Origin: Saccharothrix sp.
GTDB lineage: Bacteria; Actinomycetota; Actinomycetes; Mycobacteriales; Pseudonocardiaceae
Length of the DNA: 64,000 nt
Assembly: GCF_031180885.1 (NCBI RefSeq)
Contig: NZ_JAPSLK010000001.1
Span: forward strand, 785,158 to 849,157
Direction: 5' to 3'
In this document: one piece after another, positions 16,421-24,258 of the stretch
How the letters are laid out: every line of letters begins with the position of its first letter
Numbering within the stretch: position 1 is the stretch's first letter
Translations under genes and position numbers: made by a program
Notes under the pieces: model-generated
Seen by the model: only the letters and a program-made list of their open reading frames with translations
The model's database searches: none
What the model was told of the DNA's origin: nothing

Positions 16421-16487
16421 CACTTCCGGCGCAGTCGGTGACTAGTGAAGCCGCAGGTCAATGCACATGTTGGTCATGACAAGCGCT

Positions 16488-16532
16488 CTCGTAATGAGCA
16501 GGTCGTCGGTTCGATTCCGACAGGCGGCTCGC
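16488..16532 (+). repeat. Right attachment site (attR)
   Basis: This is an identical 45-bp copy of 5105-5149, carrying the 3' part of tRNA-Thr from the anticodon loop onward. The 5' half of a tRNA is absent here, so it is not a second tRNA gene. Confidence 0.95.
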
Positions 16533-16539
16533 GAGATCG

Positions 16540-16571
16540 AAGGCCCGGACCGGCTCGCCGGTCCGGGCCTT
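16540..16571 (+). terminator. Original tRNA-Thr terminator, now 11.4 kb from its gene
   Basis: AAGGCCCGGACCGG (16540-16553) and CCGGTCCGGGCCTT (16558-16571) form a perfect 14-bp stem with a CTCG loop, 10 bp after the tRNA 3' end copied in attR. Before insertion this would have sat directly behind tRNA-Thr. Confidence 0.75.
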
Positions 16572-16589
16572 CGCCGTTCCCGGCGACCC

Positions 16590-17171
16590 TCAGCCGCCCT
16601 CGGCGAACCCGCCGGCCGTCAAGCTCGTGATCAGGAACTGCTGCCGCAGGTCGCCGTGGCGCTCGTACAGGTGGGGCACGGCGCGGGAACCAGAACCCTC
16701 CGGAAAGTCCAGGACGTGGCCGGTGAGCACGGACGCGATGGTGTACCCGTGTCCGTCTTCGGTCCGGCGGAACCGCCACCGCTGGTGCGGTTCGGCGTGT
16801 CTGGCCCACATGCAGGGCGTCCTGGAGAGGTCGGACGTCGTGCGCGCGTCGAGTGCGAGCTTGTTCCCGACGGAGCAGATGACGTACTCACCCCAGTGCG
16901 GTGTGCGGATGAAGACCCACTGCTGGGGCTCGAAGCCGTGCGGGCGCCACATGATCGGTTCGGCGCCGTTGTGCTCTTGGACGCCGTTGTCGAGGGCGAG
17001 TCCGTTGCCGCGGTTGATGATGACGAACGGGCCGGACCGGCGTCGGCGGATCCCGCGCCAGGTGCGGGTGCTCTTCACGCTGATGAATCCCGCTGACAAC
17101 CCCAGTTCGACGCTGTTCTGCGACTCGTCCACCCGGAGCCCCCTCCCGACTCGTTCTGTTCGCACGTTCAT
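16590..17171 (-). CDS. Ricin-type beta-trefoil lectin-like protein
   Basis: The 193-residue protein contains three repeats of the beta-trefoil type, each ending in a QxW-like motif: EPQQWVF (about residue 84), PHQRWRF (about 131) and LRQQFLI (about 178). GNGLALDNG and GNKLALDAR are typical strand-loop segments. No signal peptide is visible, so the protein is probably cytoplasmic, unlike most secreted ricin-domain proteins. The start is GTG or ATG near 17171. It is the first chromosomal gene after the element. Carbohydrate binding is inferred from fold motifs only. Confidence 0.75.
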   Translation of the reverse strand: MNVRTERVGRGLRVDESQNSVELGLSAGFISVKSTRTWRGIRRRRSGPFVIINRGNGLALDNGVQEHNGAEPIMWRPHGFEPQQWVFIRTPHWGEYVICSVGNKLALDARTTSDLSRTPCMWARHAEPHQRWRFRRTEDGHGYTIASVLTGHVLDFPEGSGSRAVPHLYERHGDLRQQFLITSLTAGGFAEGG

Positions 17172-17294
17172 CGGTGTGGGCGCGGTGGCTCGTTAGCCGT
17201 GTGCGGTTGTGTGCGTTGCTCCATCAGAGTGGCGTTTCGGGTGGTCGCGTCAGTCGTCGTTCACCCTGTCGTTGCCACCGTGGAGGTGAGGGCG

Positions 17295-17444
17295 ATGGTC
17301 GGGATGATCGTGCCGACGGTCTTGGCGTTGCCGTTCGTCGTGCTGGCCGCGCGGGTGGGGCGGCGGCGGTGGGTGCGGCGGCACCAGCTGGCCCGGGTTC
17401 GGGCGCAGATGGCGGTGTTCCACCACCGGCTCACGCGGACGTGA
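17295..17444 (+). CDS. Small membrane protein, 49 residues
   Basis: The frame starts at ATG 17295, eight bases after GGAGG. It encodes one membrane helix (MIVPTVLALPFVVLAARVG) and a very basic C-terminal tail (RRRWVRRHQLARVRAQ). Its end overlaps the convergent oxidoreductase gene by 14 bp. No family is recognised; the good ribosome binding site and the clean membrane-plus-basic pattern support a real gene. Confidence 0.5.
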   Translation: MVGMIVPTVLALPFVVLAARVGRRRWVRRHQLARVRAQMAVFHHRLTRT

Positions 17445-18357
17445 GCACTCGGGTGGCGTGGTCGCCGTAGCGGCGGTCCATCTCGGCCTTGGTCTCGGCC
17501 GGGGTGCCGACCACGGCGAAGGCGTCCAGGACGTCGTCCGGGATCGACGCGGTCATGTCGTCCCAGAGGCCTCGGCGGGACATTCGGTGCAGTTCCTCGT
17601 GCAGCTCACCCCAGCCGTGCAGGTCCAGGACCTTGCGGTACGCGGGAGTCGAGCCGTAGAAGGCGATCTGGCGTTTCACCTCGATCACGCCCGCCTCGTC
17701 GTGCGCGACCAGGGCCGGCGCGCTGATCTCCAGCGGGGGGAGGTCGGAACAAGCGCGACCGCGTTCCAGCGCGGGGACGGTGACCTCGCGGAAGTAGCGT
17801 TCGGTGGTGAAGTTGTGGCACAGGAAGCCGTCCGCGACCTCGCCGGCCACCTCGGTCATCAACTCGCCCACGCCGGCCAGCCACACCCGGGGCGGGCCGT
17901 ACGGGTTCGGGCCCGGGTCGAAGAACGGTGTCATCAACGTGTGCGTGTAGAACTCGCCCCGGAACCGCAGCCGCTCACCGGTCTCCCAGCACGCCCAGAT
18001 CGCCCGCAGCGCCTGGACGAACTCCCGCATCCGCGCCGCCGGCCGCGACCAAGGCATGCCGAACCGCTTGGTGATGTGCGGCTCCACCTGTGACCCCAGC
18101 CCCAGGTTGAACCGCCCGCCGGAGAGCAGTTGCAGGTCGTTGGCCTGCACGGCGGTGCTCATCGGGTTGCGGGCGAACGCCACCGCGATGGCCGTCCCCA
18201 GCTCCACGTCCAGCCCGCCCAGCCGGGCCAGGCCGACGAACGGGTCGTGGCTCGTCTCGGCCAGCCAGAAGCCGGCGCAGCCCTCGTCGAGCGCGCGCCG
18301 CGCGGACTCCTCGACGGTGCGCGGGTCGTACGAGATCTCCAGCCGATCCACCTGCAC
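17431..18357 (-). CDS. LLM-class F420-dependent oxidoreductase
   Basis: The 308-residue protein is a luciferase-like TIM-barrel enzyme. DEGCAGFWLAETSHDPF, the segment GTAIAVAFARNPM, LLSGGRFNLGLGSQV and PPRVWLAGVGE are diagnostic of the actinobacterial F420-dependent branch. Such enzymes transfer hydride between reduced F420 and small substrates; the substrate here is unknown. The length is typical. It is divergent from the L11-like gene with a 63-bp gap. Confidence 0.88.
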   Translation of the reverse strand: MQVDRLEISYDPRTVEESARRALDEGCAGFWLAETSHDPFVGLARLGGLDVELGTAIAVAFARNPMSTAVQANDLQLLSGGRFNLGLGSQVEPHITKRFGMPWSRPAARMREFVQALRAIWACWETGERLRFRGEFYTHTLMTPFFDPGPNPYGPPRVWLAGVGELMTEVAGEVADGFLCHNFTTERYFREVTVPALERGRACSDLPPLEISAPALVAHDEAGVIEVKRQIAFYGSTPAYRKVLDLHGWGELHEELHRMSRRGLWDDMTASIPDDVLDAFAVVGTPAETKAEMDRRYGDHATRVLTSA

Positions 18358-18388
18358 CGGCAGAACCTACCGAAAAAGGCTTTGAGCC

Positions 18389-18401
18389 TGCCGTTACGGC
18401 A
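18389..18401. promoter_or_regulatory. Palindrome in the L11-paralogue promoter gap
   Basis: TGCCGT-T-ACGGCA is a perfect 6-1-6 inverted repeat in the 63-bp space between the divergent oxidoreductase and L11-like genes, ending 19 bp before the latter's ATG. It is a candidate operator. Confidence 0.4.
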
Positions 18402-18420
18402 ATTCCTAGCGTCCCCGGCC

Positions 18421-18843
18421 ATGCCACCCGCGAAGAAGACCCACCAGATCACGATCAACCTGGAGGCCGGCAACGCCTCGATGATGGACCTGGGCAAGGT
18501 GCTCGGGCAGACCGGCGTCAACCTGGTCGGCGTCAAGCGCGCCTACGACGAGGCCACCGCCGGGCAGCGCGGCGACGTCGTCCCGGCGGTGGTGACCGTT
18601 CGCGACGACAAGTCGTTCGAGCTGCGCCTCAAGACGCCGCCGACCGCGTTCCTGATCCGGAAGGCGCTGGGCGGGAAGGGTTCCCAGCGCCCCGGCCACC
18701 AGAGCGCGGGCACGCTGACCCGCGCCCAGGTCCGTGCCATCGCCGAGCGCAAGCTGCCCGACCTGAACACGACCGACCTGGACGCGGCGGAACGCGTCGT
18801 CGCCGGCACCGCCCGTTCGATGGGCTTGGCCGTCGTGGACTAG
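18421..18843 (+). CDS. Divergent ribosomal protein L11 (uL11) paralogue
   Basis: The 140-residue protein aligns with L11 along its whole length: LKTPPTAFLIRKA at the domain hinge and the rRNA-binding C-terminal segment VVAGTARSMGL are nearly canonical. The N-terminal domain differs where it matters most. The usual proline-rich AGQANPAPPVGPALGQ reads AGNASMMDLGKVLGQ, so all the prolines and one residue are missing. Those prolines line the cleft that binds thiopeptides such as thiostrepton and take part in GTPase-centre movements and stringent control. The gene stands alone, not with nusG, rplA or rplJ, so it is unlikely to be the main L11. No clear ribosome binding site is visible. A resistance, stress or regulatory variant is a plausible inference. 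Confidence 0.85.
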   Translation: MPPAKKTHQITINLEAGNASMMDLGKVLGQTGVNLVGVKRAYDEATAGQRGDVVPAVVTVRDDKSFELRLKTPPTAFLIRKALGGKGSQRPGHQSAGTLTRAQVRAIAERKLPDLNTTDLDAAERVVAGTARSMGLAVVD

Positions 18844-19292
18844 CGGTTGGGCTTGAGGGTCCAGACGACGACCATCTCGGCCGTCGTGACGCCCTCGGCG
18901 TTGGTCACGGTGACGTTGACGGGGAACTCGGGGCGGGTGCCCGCGTCGAGTTCCGCCACCACCTCGTCCGCCGGGCGACCCAGCACGGCCTCGGCGCGCA
19001 GCACGCCCAGCGCCAGCTTCTTGTAGGCGATCTCGGACCGGGCCACCAGCGGGGTCGCCTTGGCCATGTGCGGCGCGAAGGCGGCCATCGCGACCGCGCC
19101 GGACGCGGTCTCGCCCAGGCCGAAGATCATCGCCGCGTGCGGCCCGCCCACGTGGTTGTGGGTCTCGGCGGCGTCGGGCAGCTCGGCCACCACCCGGTCG
19201 CCCGCGACCTCCGGGAACTCGACGCCGCTGGTCTTGACCCACGGCACGGCCTGCTTCATCGCGTCGGCGACGAACGAGTAGTCAGCGCTCAT
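18840..19292 (-). CDS. Hotdog-fold thioesterase-like protein (DUF4442/PaaI type)
   Basis: The 150-residue protein matches the small hotdog-fold group: HNHVGGPHAAMIFGLGETAS is the helix-and-turn signature, followed by the beta-strand-rich half (SEIAYKKLALGVLRAEA). Members hydrolyse acyl-CoA thioesters or act without a known substrate. The stop overlaps the end of the convergent L11-like gene by 4 bp. Function is inferred from fold only. Confidence 0.8.
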   Translation of the reverse strand: MSADYSFVADAMKQAVPWVKTSGVEFPEVAGDRVVAELPDAAETHNHVGGPHAAMIFGLGETASGAVAMAAFAPHMAKATPLVARSEIAYKKLALGVLRAEAVLGRPADEVVAELDAGTRPEFPVNVTVTNAEGVTTAEMVVVWTLKPNR

Positions 19293-19371
19293 GGCGGGGA
19301 TGTTACCGACCGGTAGTCATGTAAGGCGAGTCACCGGACAACTCGTTTGCCAAGAGGCTTCCGCGGGTTCA

Positions 19372-19407
19372 TGCTTGTACTCAGCAACTAGTTGGATGAT
19401 GCAAGCA
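19372..19407. promoter_or_regulatory. Nested palindrome, probable MarR operator
   Basis: CAACTAGTTG (19385-19394) and the outer arms TGCTTG (19372-19377) and CAAGCA (19402-19407) share exactly the same centre. The site ends 13 bp before the MarR start codon, as expected for an autoregulated MarR-efflux pair. Confidence 0.7.
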
Positions 19408-19420
19408 AACGGAGCGTCCC

Positions 19421-19930
19421 ATGGTGACCCCGGTGGGTGACGAGACTCAGCTCGCCCTGGCCGAACGCATCGGCACGGCGATGGTGCGCCTCAACAAGAT
19501 GCACGCCTGCGTGGCCGCCCACATGAGCAAGACCGGCATGGACAAGGCCTCGTTCGTGCTGCTGGCGAACCTGAGCCAGATGGGCCCGTCCCGGTCGAGC
19601 GCACTCGCCGAGGCGGTCTTCTCGGACCCCTCCACGGTCAGCCGCCAGGTCGCCACGCTGGTCAAGGAAGGCTGGGTCGAACGCCGGGCGGACCCGGACG
19701 ACGGCCGCGCCAGCGTCCTGGCCGTCACCGACGCGGGGAAGCGCCTGCTCGACGAGCGCCGCGCGCTGCGCAACCGGGCCATCGCCCGCATGCTCGCCGA
19801 CTGGTCCGAGGCGGACCTCACGGCGTTCATCGACCACTTCGAGCGCTTCGTCGGCGACTACGAGAAGGCGCTTCCGGATTTCATCGCTGAGAGCGGACTG
19901 GGGCCGCGCTCAGAAGGGGAGAAGAACTGA
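19421..19930 (+). CDS. MarR-family transcriptional regulator
   Basis: The 169-residue protein has the MarR winged helix: ALAEAVFSDPSTVSRQVATL (recognition region, about residues 60-80) and the wing VERRADPDDGRASVLAVTDAG. MarR proteins repress efflux or detoxification genes and release DNA on binding small phenolic or lipophilic ligands. GGAG lies upstream of ATG 19421. Its stop overlaps the start of the following efflux gene (TGATG), so the two form an operon. The nested palindrome at 19372-19407 is its likely operator. Confidence 0.9.
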   Translation: MVTPVGDETQLALAERIGTAMVRLNKMHACVAAHMSKTGMDKASFVLLANLSQMGPSRSSALAEAVFSDPSTVSRQVATLVKEGWVERRADPDDGRASVLAVTDAGKRLLDERRALRNRAIARMLADWSEADLTAFIDHFERFVGDYEKALPDFIAESGLGPRSEGEKN

Positions 19931-21591
19931 TGTCGGAAACGACGACCCGAGCGGAGGCGACACCGCCAGGCGCCGCGCTGCTCACCCACCGCCAGATCCT
20001 GACCATCCTGTCCGGCCTGCTGCTGGGCCTCTTCCTCGCGGCGCTGGACCAGATGATCGTGGCCACCGCGATGAAGACCATCGCGGACGAGCTGCACGGC
20101 CAGACCCTCCAGGCCTGGGCGACCACGTCCTACCTGATCACGGCCACCGTCTCGACGCCGCTGTACGGGAAGCTGTCGGACATCTACGGCCGCAAGCCGA
20201 TGTACCTGACGGCGATCTCGCTGTTCCTGGTCGGCTCGCTGCTGTCGGGCCTCGCGAACTCGATGTACGAGCTGGCCGCGTTCCGCGCGGTGCAGGGCCT
20301 GGGCGCCGGTGGTCTGATGTCGCTGGCCATGGCGATCCTGGCGGACATCACCTCGCCCCGTGACCGCAGCAAGTACGCGGGCTACTTCATGGCCGTGTTC
20401 GGCATCTCCAGCGTCGCGGGCCCGGTCGTCGGCGGCCTCTTCGCGGGTCTGGAGACGTTCCTGGGCACCGCCGGCTGGCGCTGGGTGTTCCTGATCAACG
20501 TCCCGATCGCGCTGGTCGCGCTGGCCGTCGTGGCGAAGGTGCTGAACATCCCGCACAAGCGGGTCGACCACCGCATCGACTACGTGGGCGCGCTGATGCT
20601 CACCGTCGGCCTGGTGCCGCTGCTGATCGTCGCCGAGCAGGGCCGCGAGTGGGGCTGGGACTCCGGCGCCGCGATCGCCATGTACGTCATCGGCGTGCTG
20701 GGCCTGATCGGGTTCGTGTTCGCCGAGCGGCGGATGGGCGACGAGGCGCTGCTGCCGCTGCGGCTGTTCAAGCGCCAGACGTTCTCGCTGGGCAACGGCG
20801 TCAACTTCGTGATGGGCATCGGGATGTTCGGCGGCATGGTGTCGCTGCCGCTGTACCTGCAGATCGTGAAGGGCTACTCGGCCACCGAGGCCGGCCTGAT
20901 GATGCTGCCGCTGACCCTGGGCATCATGACCGCCGCCGGCACCAGCGGCCAGATCACCGCGAAGACCGGCCGCTACAAGGTGTTCCCGGTGGTCGGGTTC
21001 GCGCTGATGGCGGCCTCGCTGTTCCTGTTCGGCACGATCGGCACGGACACGCCGGTCTGGCAGCCGCTGGTGATGATGTTCTTCATGGGCGCGGGCCTGG
21101 GCCTGTCCATGCAGACCCTGCTGGTGGCCATCCAGAACGACGCCGAGCCGCGGGACATGGGTGTGGCGACGTCGTCGGCCACGTTCTTCCGGCAGATCGG
21201 CGGCACGGTCGGCACCGCGGTGTTCCTGTCGATCCTGTTCAGCACGGTCGGCGACAAGATCGGCAACGCGGTCCGCACCTCGCTGGGCGACCCGGCCTTC
21301 GTGGCCGCGCTGGCCAAGCCGGAGAACGCGCAGATCGCGGGCGCGCTGCAGAACGGCGGCTCGGGCGTGGACCTGAACAACACCGAGTTCCTGACCAAGC
21401 TCGACCCGGTGGTCGCGCGGCCGTTCCTGGACGGCTTCTCCGGCTCCATCGACCTGGTGTTCCTGGTCGGCGGCCTGGTGTCGATCGTCGGGTTCGCGCT
21501 GGTGTGGTTCCTGCGCGAGGTCCCGCTGTCCAACCGGTCGGGCCTGGAGCGGGTCAACGACGAGGCGGCGGCGCCGGTCGCGGTCCACTAG
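19930..21591 (+). CDS. MFS drug transporter, DHA2 (EmrB/QacA) family
   Basis: The 553-residue protein has about 14 membrane segments and the DHA2 motifs: LFLAALDQMIVATAMKTIAD at the first helix, GKLSDIYGRKPMYLTAI (loop 2-3) and GISSVAGPVVGG (motif C). Such pumps exchange lipophilic drugs or the host's own metabolites for protons. It is translated right after the MarR gene with 1-bp overlap, and a strong hairpin terminates the operon at 21606-21638. No biosynthetic genes are nearby, so the natural substrate cannot be guessed. Confidence 0.92.
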   Translation: MSETTTRAEATPPGAALLTHRQILTILSGLLLGLFLAALDQMIVATAMKTIADELHGQTLQAWATTSYLITATVSTPLYGKLSDIYGRKPMYLTAISLFLVGSLLSGLANSMYELAAFRAVQGLGAGGLMSLAMAILADITSPRDRSKYAGYFMAVFGISSVAGPVVGGLFAGLETFLGTAGWRWVFLINVPIALVALAVVAKVLNIPHKRVDHRIDYVGALMLTVGLVPLLIVAEQGREWGWDSGAAIAMYVIGVLGLIGFVFAERRMGDEALLPLRLFKRQTFSLGNGVNFVMGIGMFGGMVSLPLYLQIVKGYSATEAGLMMLPLTLGIMTAAGTSGQITAKTGRYKVFPVVGFALMAASLFLFGTIGTDTPVWQPLVMMFFMGAGLGLSMQTLLVAIQNDAEPRDMGVATSSATFFRQIGGTVGTAVFLSILFSTVGDKIGNAVRTSLGDPAFVAALAKPENAQIAGALQNGGSGVDLNNTEFLTKLDPVVARPFLDGFSGSIDLVFLVGGLVSIVGFALVWFLREVPLSNRSGLERVNDEAAAPVAVH

Positions 21592-21605
21592 TCCTCGGAA
21601 CGGAG

Positions 21606-21638
21606 AACGGGCCACCCCTTCACCGGGGGTGGCCCGTT
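21606..21638. terminator. 13-bp hairpin terminator after the efflux gene
   Basis: AACGGGCCACCCC (21606-21618) and GGGGTGGCCCGTT (21626-21638) form a perfect stem with a 7-nt loop between the convergent efflux and pyrophosphatase genes. It probably works in both directions. Confidence 0.8.
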
Positions 21639-21651
21639 CCGCTTCGTCCGG

Positions 21652-22155
21652 TCAGTGGTCCTCGCCGCGCGCCACGGCGTCCTTCAGGCGCTGGTAGGAC
21701 CGCACGATCTCGGCCTCGGCCTCGGTGCGGCCGACCCAGGTCGCGCCCTCCACGCTCTTGCCCGGCTCCAGGTCCTTGTAGACCTCGAAGAAGTGCTGGA
21801 TCTCCAGGCGGTAGAACTCGGAGAGGTGGTGGATGTCGCGCAGGTGCTCGCTGCGGGGGTCCTCGGCGGGCACGCAGAGCAGCTTGTCGTCGCCGCCCTT
21901 CTCGTCGGTCATGCGGAACATGCCGATCGCGCGGGCCCGGATGAGGCAGCCCGGGAAGGTCGGCTCCTGGACGAGCACGAGCGCGTCCAGCGGGTCACCG
22001 TCCTCACCGAGGGTGTCGTCGACGAAGCCGTAGTCCGCCGGGTACTGAGTGGCCGTGAAGAGGGTGCGGTCCAGCCGGATGCGCCCCGTCTTGTGGTCCA
22101 TCTCGTACTTGTTCCGGACCCCCTTGGGGATCTCGATGGTGACGTCGAACTCCAC
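21652..22155 (-). CDS. ppa: Inorganic pyrophosphatase, family I
   Basis: The enzyme hydrolyses pyrophosphate and so pulls biosynthetic reactions forward. The 167-residue protein has the family I active-site set: [34 protein letters not shown] with the metal-binding aspartates, and the later EDP and KDLEPGK segments. The length is standard for the bacterial enzyme. It is divergent from the dacB gene, as in Mycobacterium. Confidence 0.96.
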   Translation of the reverse strand: MEFDVTIEIPKGVRNKYEMDHKTGRIRLDRTLFTATQYPADYGFVDDTLGEDGDPLDALVLVQEPTFPGCLIRARAIGMFRMTDEKGGDDKLLCVPAEDPRSEHLRDIHHLSEFYRLEIQHFFEVYKDLEPGKSVEGATWVGRTEAEAEIVRSYQRLKDAVARGEDH

Positions 22156-22281
22156 TGCGCGGTCCTCGCTCGTCTTTGACGTTCGTTACGCCACTAGTGT
22201 GGACCACGAGGTGTCGTCAACCCTCATCCGAGTGCCTGGTCGTGGGTGTGACATTGCCCGTAATCAACCCCGGAGGACTGC

Positions 22282-24192
22282 GTGCCCGACGAGCCATCGT
22301 GGCCGACCGTCGACGATGACGATGTGGTCCACGAACCGCCAACGGTGCAGGTCAGAAGGCCGGGACCGGGCGACTCGCCGACCATGCGCATCCCCGTGCC
22401 GCCGCCGGCCCCGCCCGCGCCGGAGCGGACGTCGATCGTCCGCAAGCCGACGCCGCCCGCCGACCAGACCACCCGCCCGCTCGACCAGACCACCCGCCCG
22501 CTCGACCAGCCCGCGCCCCGCGAGCCGCAGAACGGACGCCCGCCGGCCCGTGCCGAGCAGCCGCCGACCCCGCCGCGCGGCCAGGCGCCGGTCGAAGCGG
22601 CCCGGCCGCGTCAGGAGCCGGCCGAGGCCGGGCGCTCCCGCCAGGAAGCCGCCGAGCCGGCCCGGCCGCGCCAGGAGCCGGATGAGGCCACCCGGTCGCG
22701 TGAGGCGGTCACCGACGCCGCGTGGTCCCGCTGGGAGGCCGGCTCGGACGACGCCCCCGAACCCGCCGAAGCCGCCGACGAGGAGCACGCCAAGCCGCAG
22801 CGGATCGGGACCGTCGACGAACCGGAGCGGCGGAAGCGGCCGTTGGCGCTGGTAGGAGCCTTGGCCGCGGTGCTCCTGCTGGTCGCGGGCGGGGTGACGT
22901 CGTGGCAGCTCGGGTGGTTCGACACCGCGCCCGTGCCGACCACCGCCGCGCCGCAGCCACCCGCCCCCGTCTCACTCGCCGTCCAGGCTGTCGGCACCGC
23001 CGGACCCGTGCCCAGCGCCTCCGGGATCGCCGCCGCCCTGCGCGGACCCGCCGGGAACCCGAACCTGGGCACGCTGACCGGCGTCGTCGCCGACCCGGGC
23101 ACCGGCCAGGTGCTGTGGAAGCAGGGCGACACGACCCCGCTCACCCCCGCCTCCACGGTGAAGATCCTGGTCGCGGCGGCCTCGCTGCTCGCGCTGGACC
23201 ACACGTCCCAGCTGTCCACCAAGGTCGTCCAAGGCCCCCAACCGGGCACGGTCGTGCTGGTCGGCGGCGGCGACCCGACGCTGTCCTCGTTCCCCGCCGA
23301 CCGCAGCACCGTCTACCCCGGCGCGGCCACCCTCGACGAGCTGGCCTCGCAGGTCTCCGCGCACGGCCCGGTCACCCAGGTCCTCTACGACACCAGCCGC
23401 TACCAGGGCGACGGCATGGCCCCGGGCTGGGACCCGGGCGACGTCGGCGGCGGGTACGTGTCCCCGATCGGCCCGCTGATGATGGACGGCGGACGCCAGG
23501 ACCCGACCGCCTACGACACCCCGCGCACCGGCACGCCCGCCGCCGCTGCCGCGCAGGCCCTCGCGTCGCGGGTGGGCGCGGCGTCCACGGCCCCCGGCAC
23601 CGCGCCGGCGGGCGCCAAGGTGCTCGGCGAGGTGAAGTCCGCGCCGGTGGACCAGTTGGTCGAGAACCTGATGCAGGTCTCGGACAACGTCCTGGCCGAG
23701 ACGATGGCCCGCGAGGTCGCCATCGCCCGGGGCCTGCCGCCGACGTTCGAGGGCGGTGTGCAGGCGGTGCGGGCGGTGCTCACCGAGAACGGGTTCGACC
23801 TGACCGGGGCGGAGGTCGTGGACGCGTCCGGGCTGTCCAAGAACGACAAGGTCCCGGCGCGGCTGCTCACCGACATCCTCACCGCCGCCGCGAAGCCCGA
23901 CGCCGGCGATCCGAAGACCGCCAAGCTCCGGCCGCTGCTCACCGCCCTGCCGGTGGCCGGTGGCAGCGGGACGCTCGCCGGCCGGTACACGGACCTGGCG
24001 GGCAAGGGCTGGGTGCGGGCCAAGACCGGCACGTTGACGGCGGTGAACTCGCTGGCCGGCGTCGTGGTGGACAACGACGGCCGCCTGCTGGTGTTCGCGT
24101 TCATGTCGATCAGCCCTGAGGACCCGCGGACGAAGGTCCGCCCGGGCTTGGACGCCATGGCCACGGCCCTCCGCGGCTGCGGCTGTACCTAG
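22282..24192 (+). CDS. dacB: D-alanyl-D-alanine carboxypeptidase/endopeptidase (PBP4, S13 family)
   Basis: This is a penicillin-binding protein that trims or cleaves peptidoglycan peptides outside the membrane. The 636-residue protein has a long cytoplasmic, disordered Pro/Arg/Glu-rich N-terminus (about 185 residues, with repeats such as DQTTRPLDQTTRPLDQ and RPRQEP variants), one membrane segment (about 188-210, LVGALAAVLLLVAGGVTSWQ), then the S13 domain with SxxK in STVKIL (about 290), SDN (about 466) and KTG (about 580). GGAGG precedes the GTG start. The long cytoplasmic extension is characteristic of actinobacterial versions and may be regulated by phosphorylation, which is unproven. Confidence 0.93.
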   Translation: MPDEPSWPTVDDDDVVHEPPTVQVRRPGPGDSPTMRIPVPPPAPPAPERTSIVRKPTPPADQTTRPLDQTTRPLDQPAPREPQNGRPPARAEQPPTPPRGQAPVEAARPRQEPAEAGRSRQEAAEPARPRQEPDEATRSREAVTDAAWSRWEAGSDDAPEPAEAADEEHAKPQRIGTVDEPERRKRPLALVGALAAVLLLVAGGVTSWQLGWFDTAPVPTTAAPQPPAPVSLAVQAVGTAGPVPSASGIAAALRGPAGNPNLGTLTGVVADPGTGQVLWKQGDTTPLTPASTVKILVAAASLLALDHTSQLSTKVVQGPQPGTVVLVGGGDPTLSSFPADRSTVYPGAATLDELASQVSAHGPVTQVLYDTSRYQGDGMAPGWDPGDVGGGYVSPIGPLMMDGGRQDPTAYDTPRTGTPAAAAAQALASRVGAASTAPGTAPAGAKVLGEVKSAPVDQLVENLMQVSDNVLAETMAREVAIARGLPPTFEGGVQAVRAVLTENGFDLTGAEVVDASGLSKNDKVPARLLTDILTAAAKPDAGDPKTAKLRPLLTALPVAGGSGTLAGRYTDLAGKGWVRAKTGTLTAVNSLAGVVVDNDGRLLVFAFMSISPEDPRTKVRPGLDAMATALRGCGCT

Positions 24193-24258
24193 CTCGGACC
24201 GGCCCTGCCGAGACGTGAGAGGTGTTGCCCCGGCCAGGGCGCAGGTAGCGTTCGCGGT

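Larger units (their letters stand above)
5105..16532. mobile_element. Integrated conjugative element (AICE type) in tRNA-Thr
   Basis: Perfect 45-bp direct repeats at 5105-5149 and 16488-16532 bound an 11.4 kb segment inserted at the 3' end of tRNA-Thr. Inside, from left to right, are a tyrosine integrase, a Nudix protein, regulators, an excisionase-like gene, a WhiB gene, membrane proteins, an FtsK/TraB-type DNA translocase, and regulators of unknown role. This is the kit of an actinomycete integrative and conjugative element that moves double-stranded DNA with a single translocase. Two points argue against full mobility: the integrase frame is broken, and no replication initiator (RepSA, RepAM or Prim-Pol type) is recognisable. 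The block 13.4-15.0 kb looks less GC-rich by eye than its flanks. Confidence 0.93.

Noticed and set aside
16488..16532. A second tRNA-Thr gene at the right end of the element
   Set aside because: Only the 3' part from the anticodon loop is present; no D-arm or 5' acceptor strand. It is the attR duplicate.
22224..22493. Small minus-strand gene at the start of dacB
   Set aside because: It overlaps the dacB start and its ribosome binding site, with no independent support.
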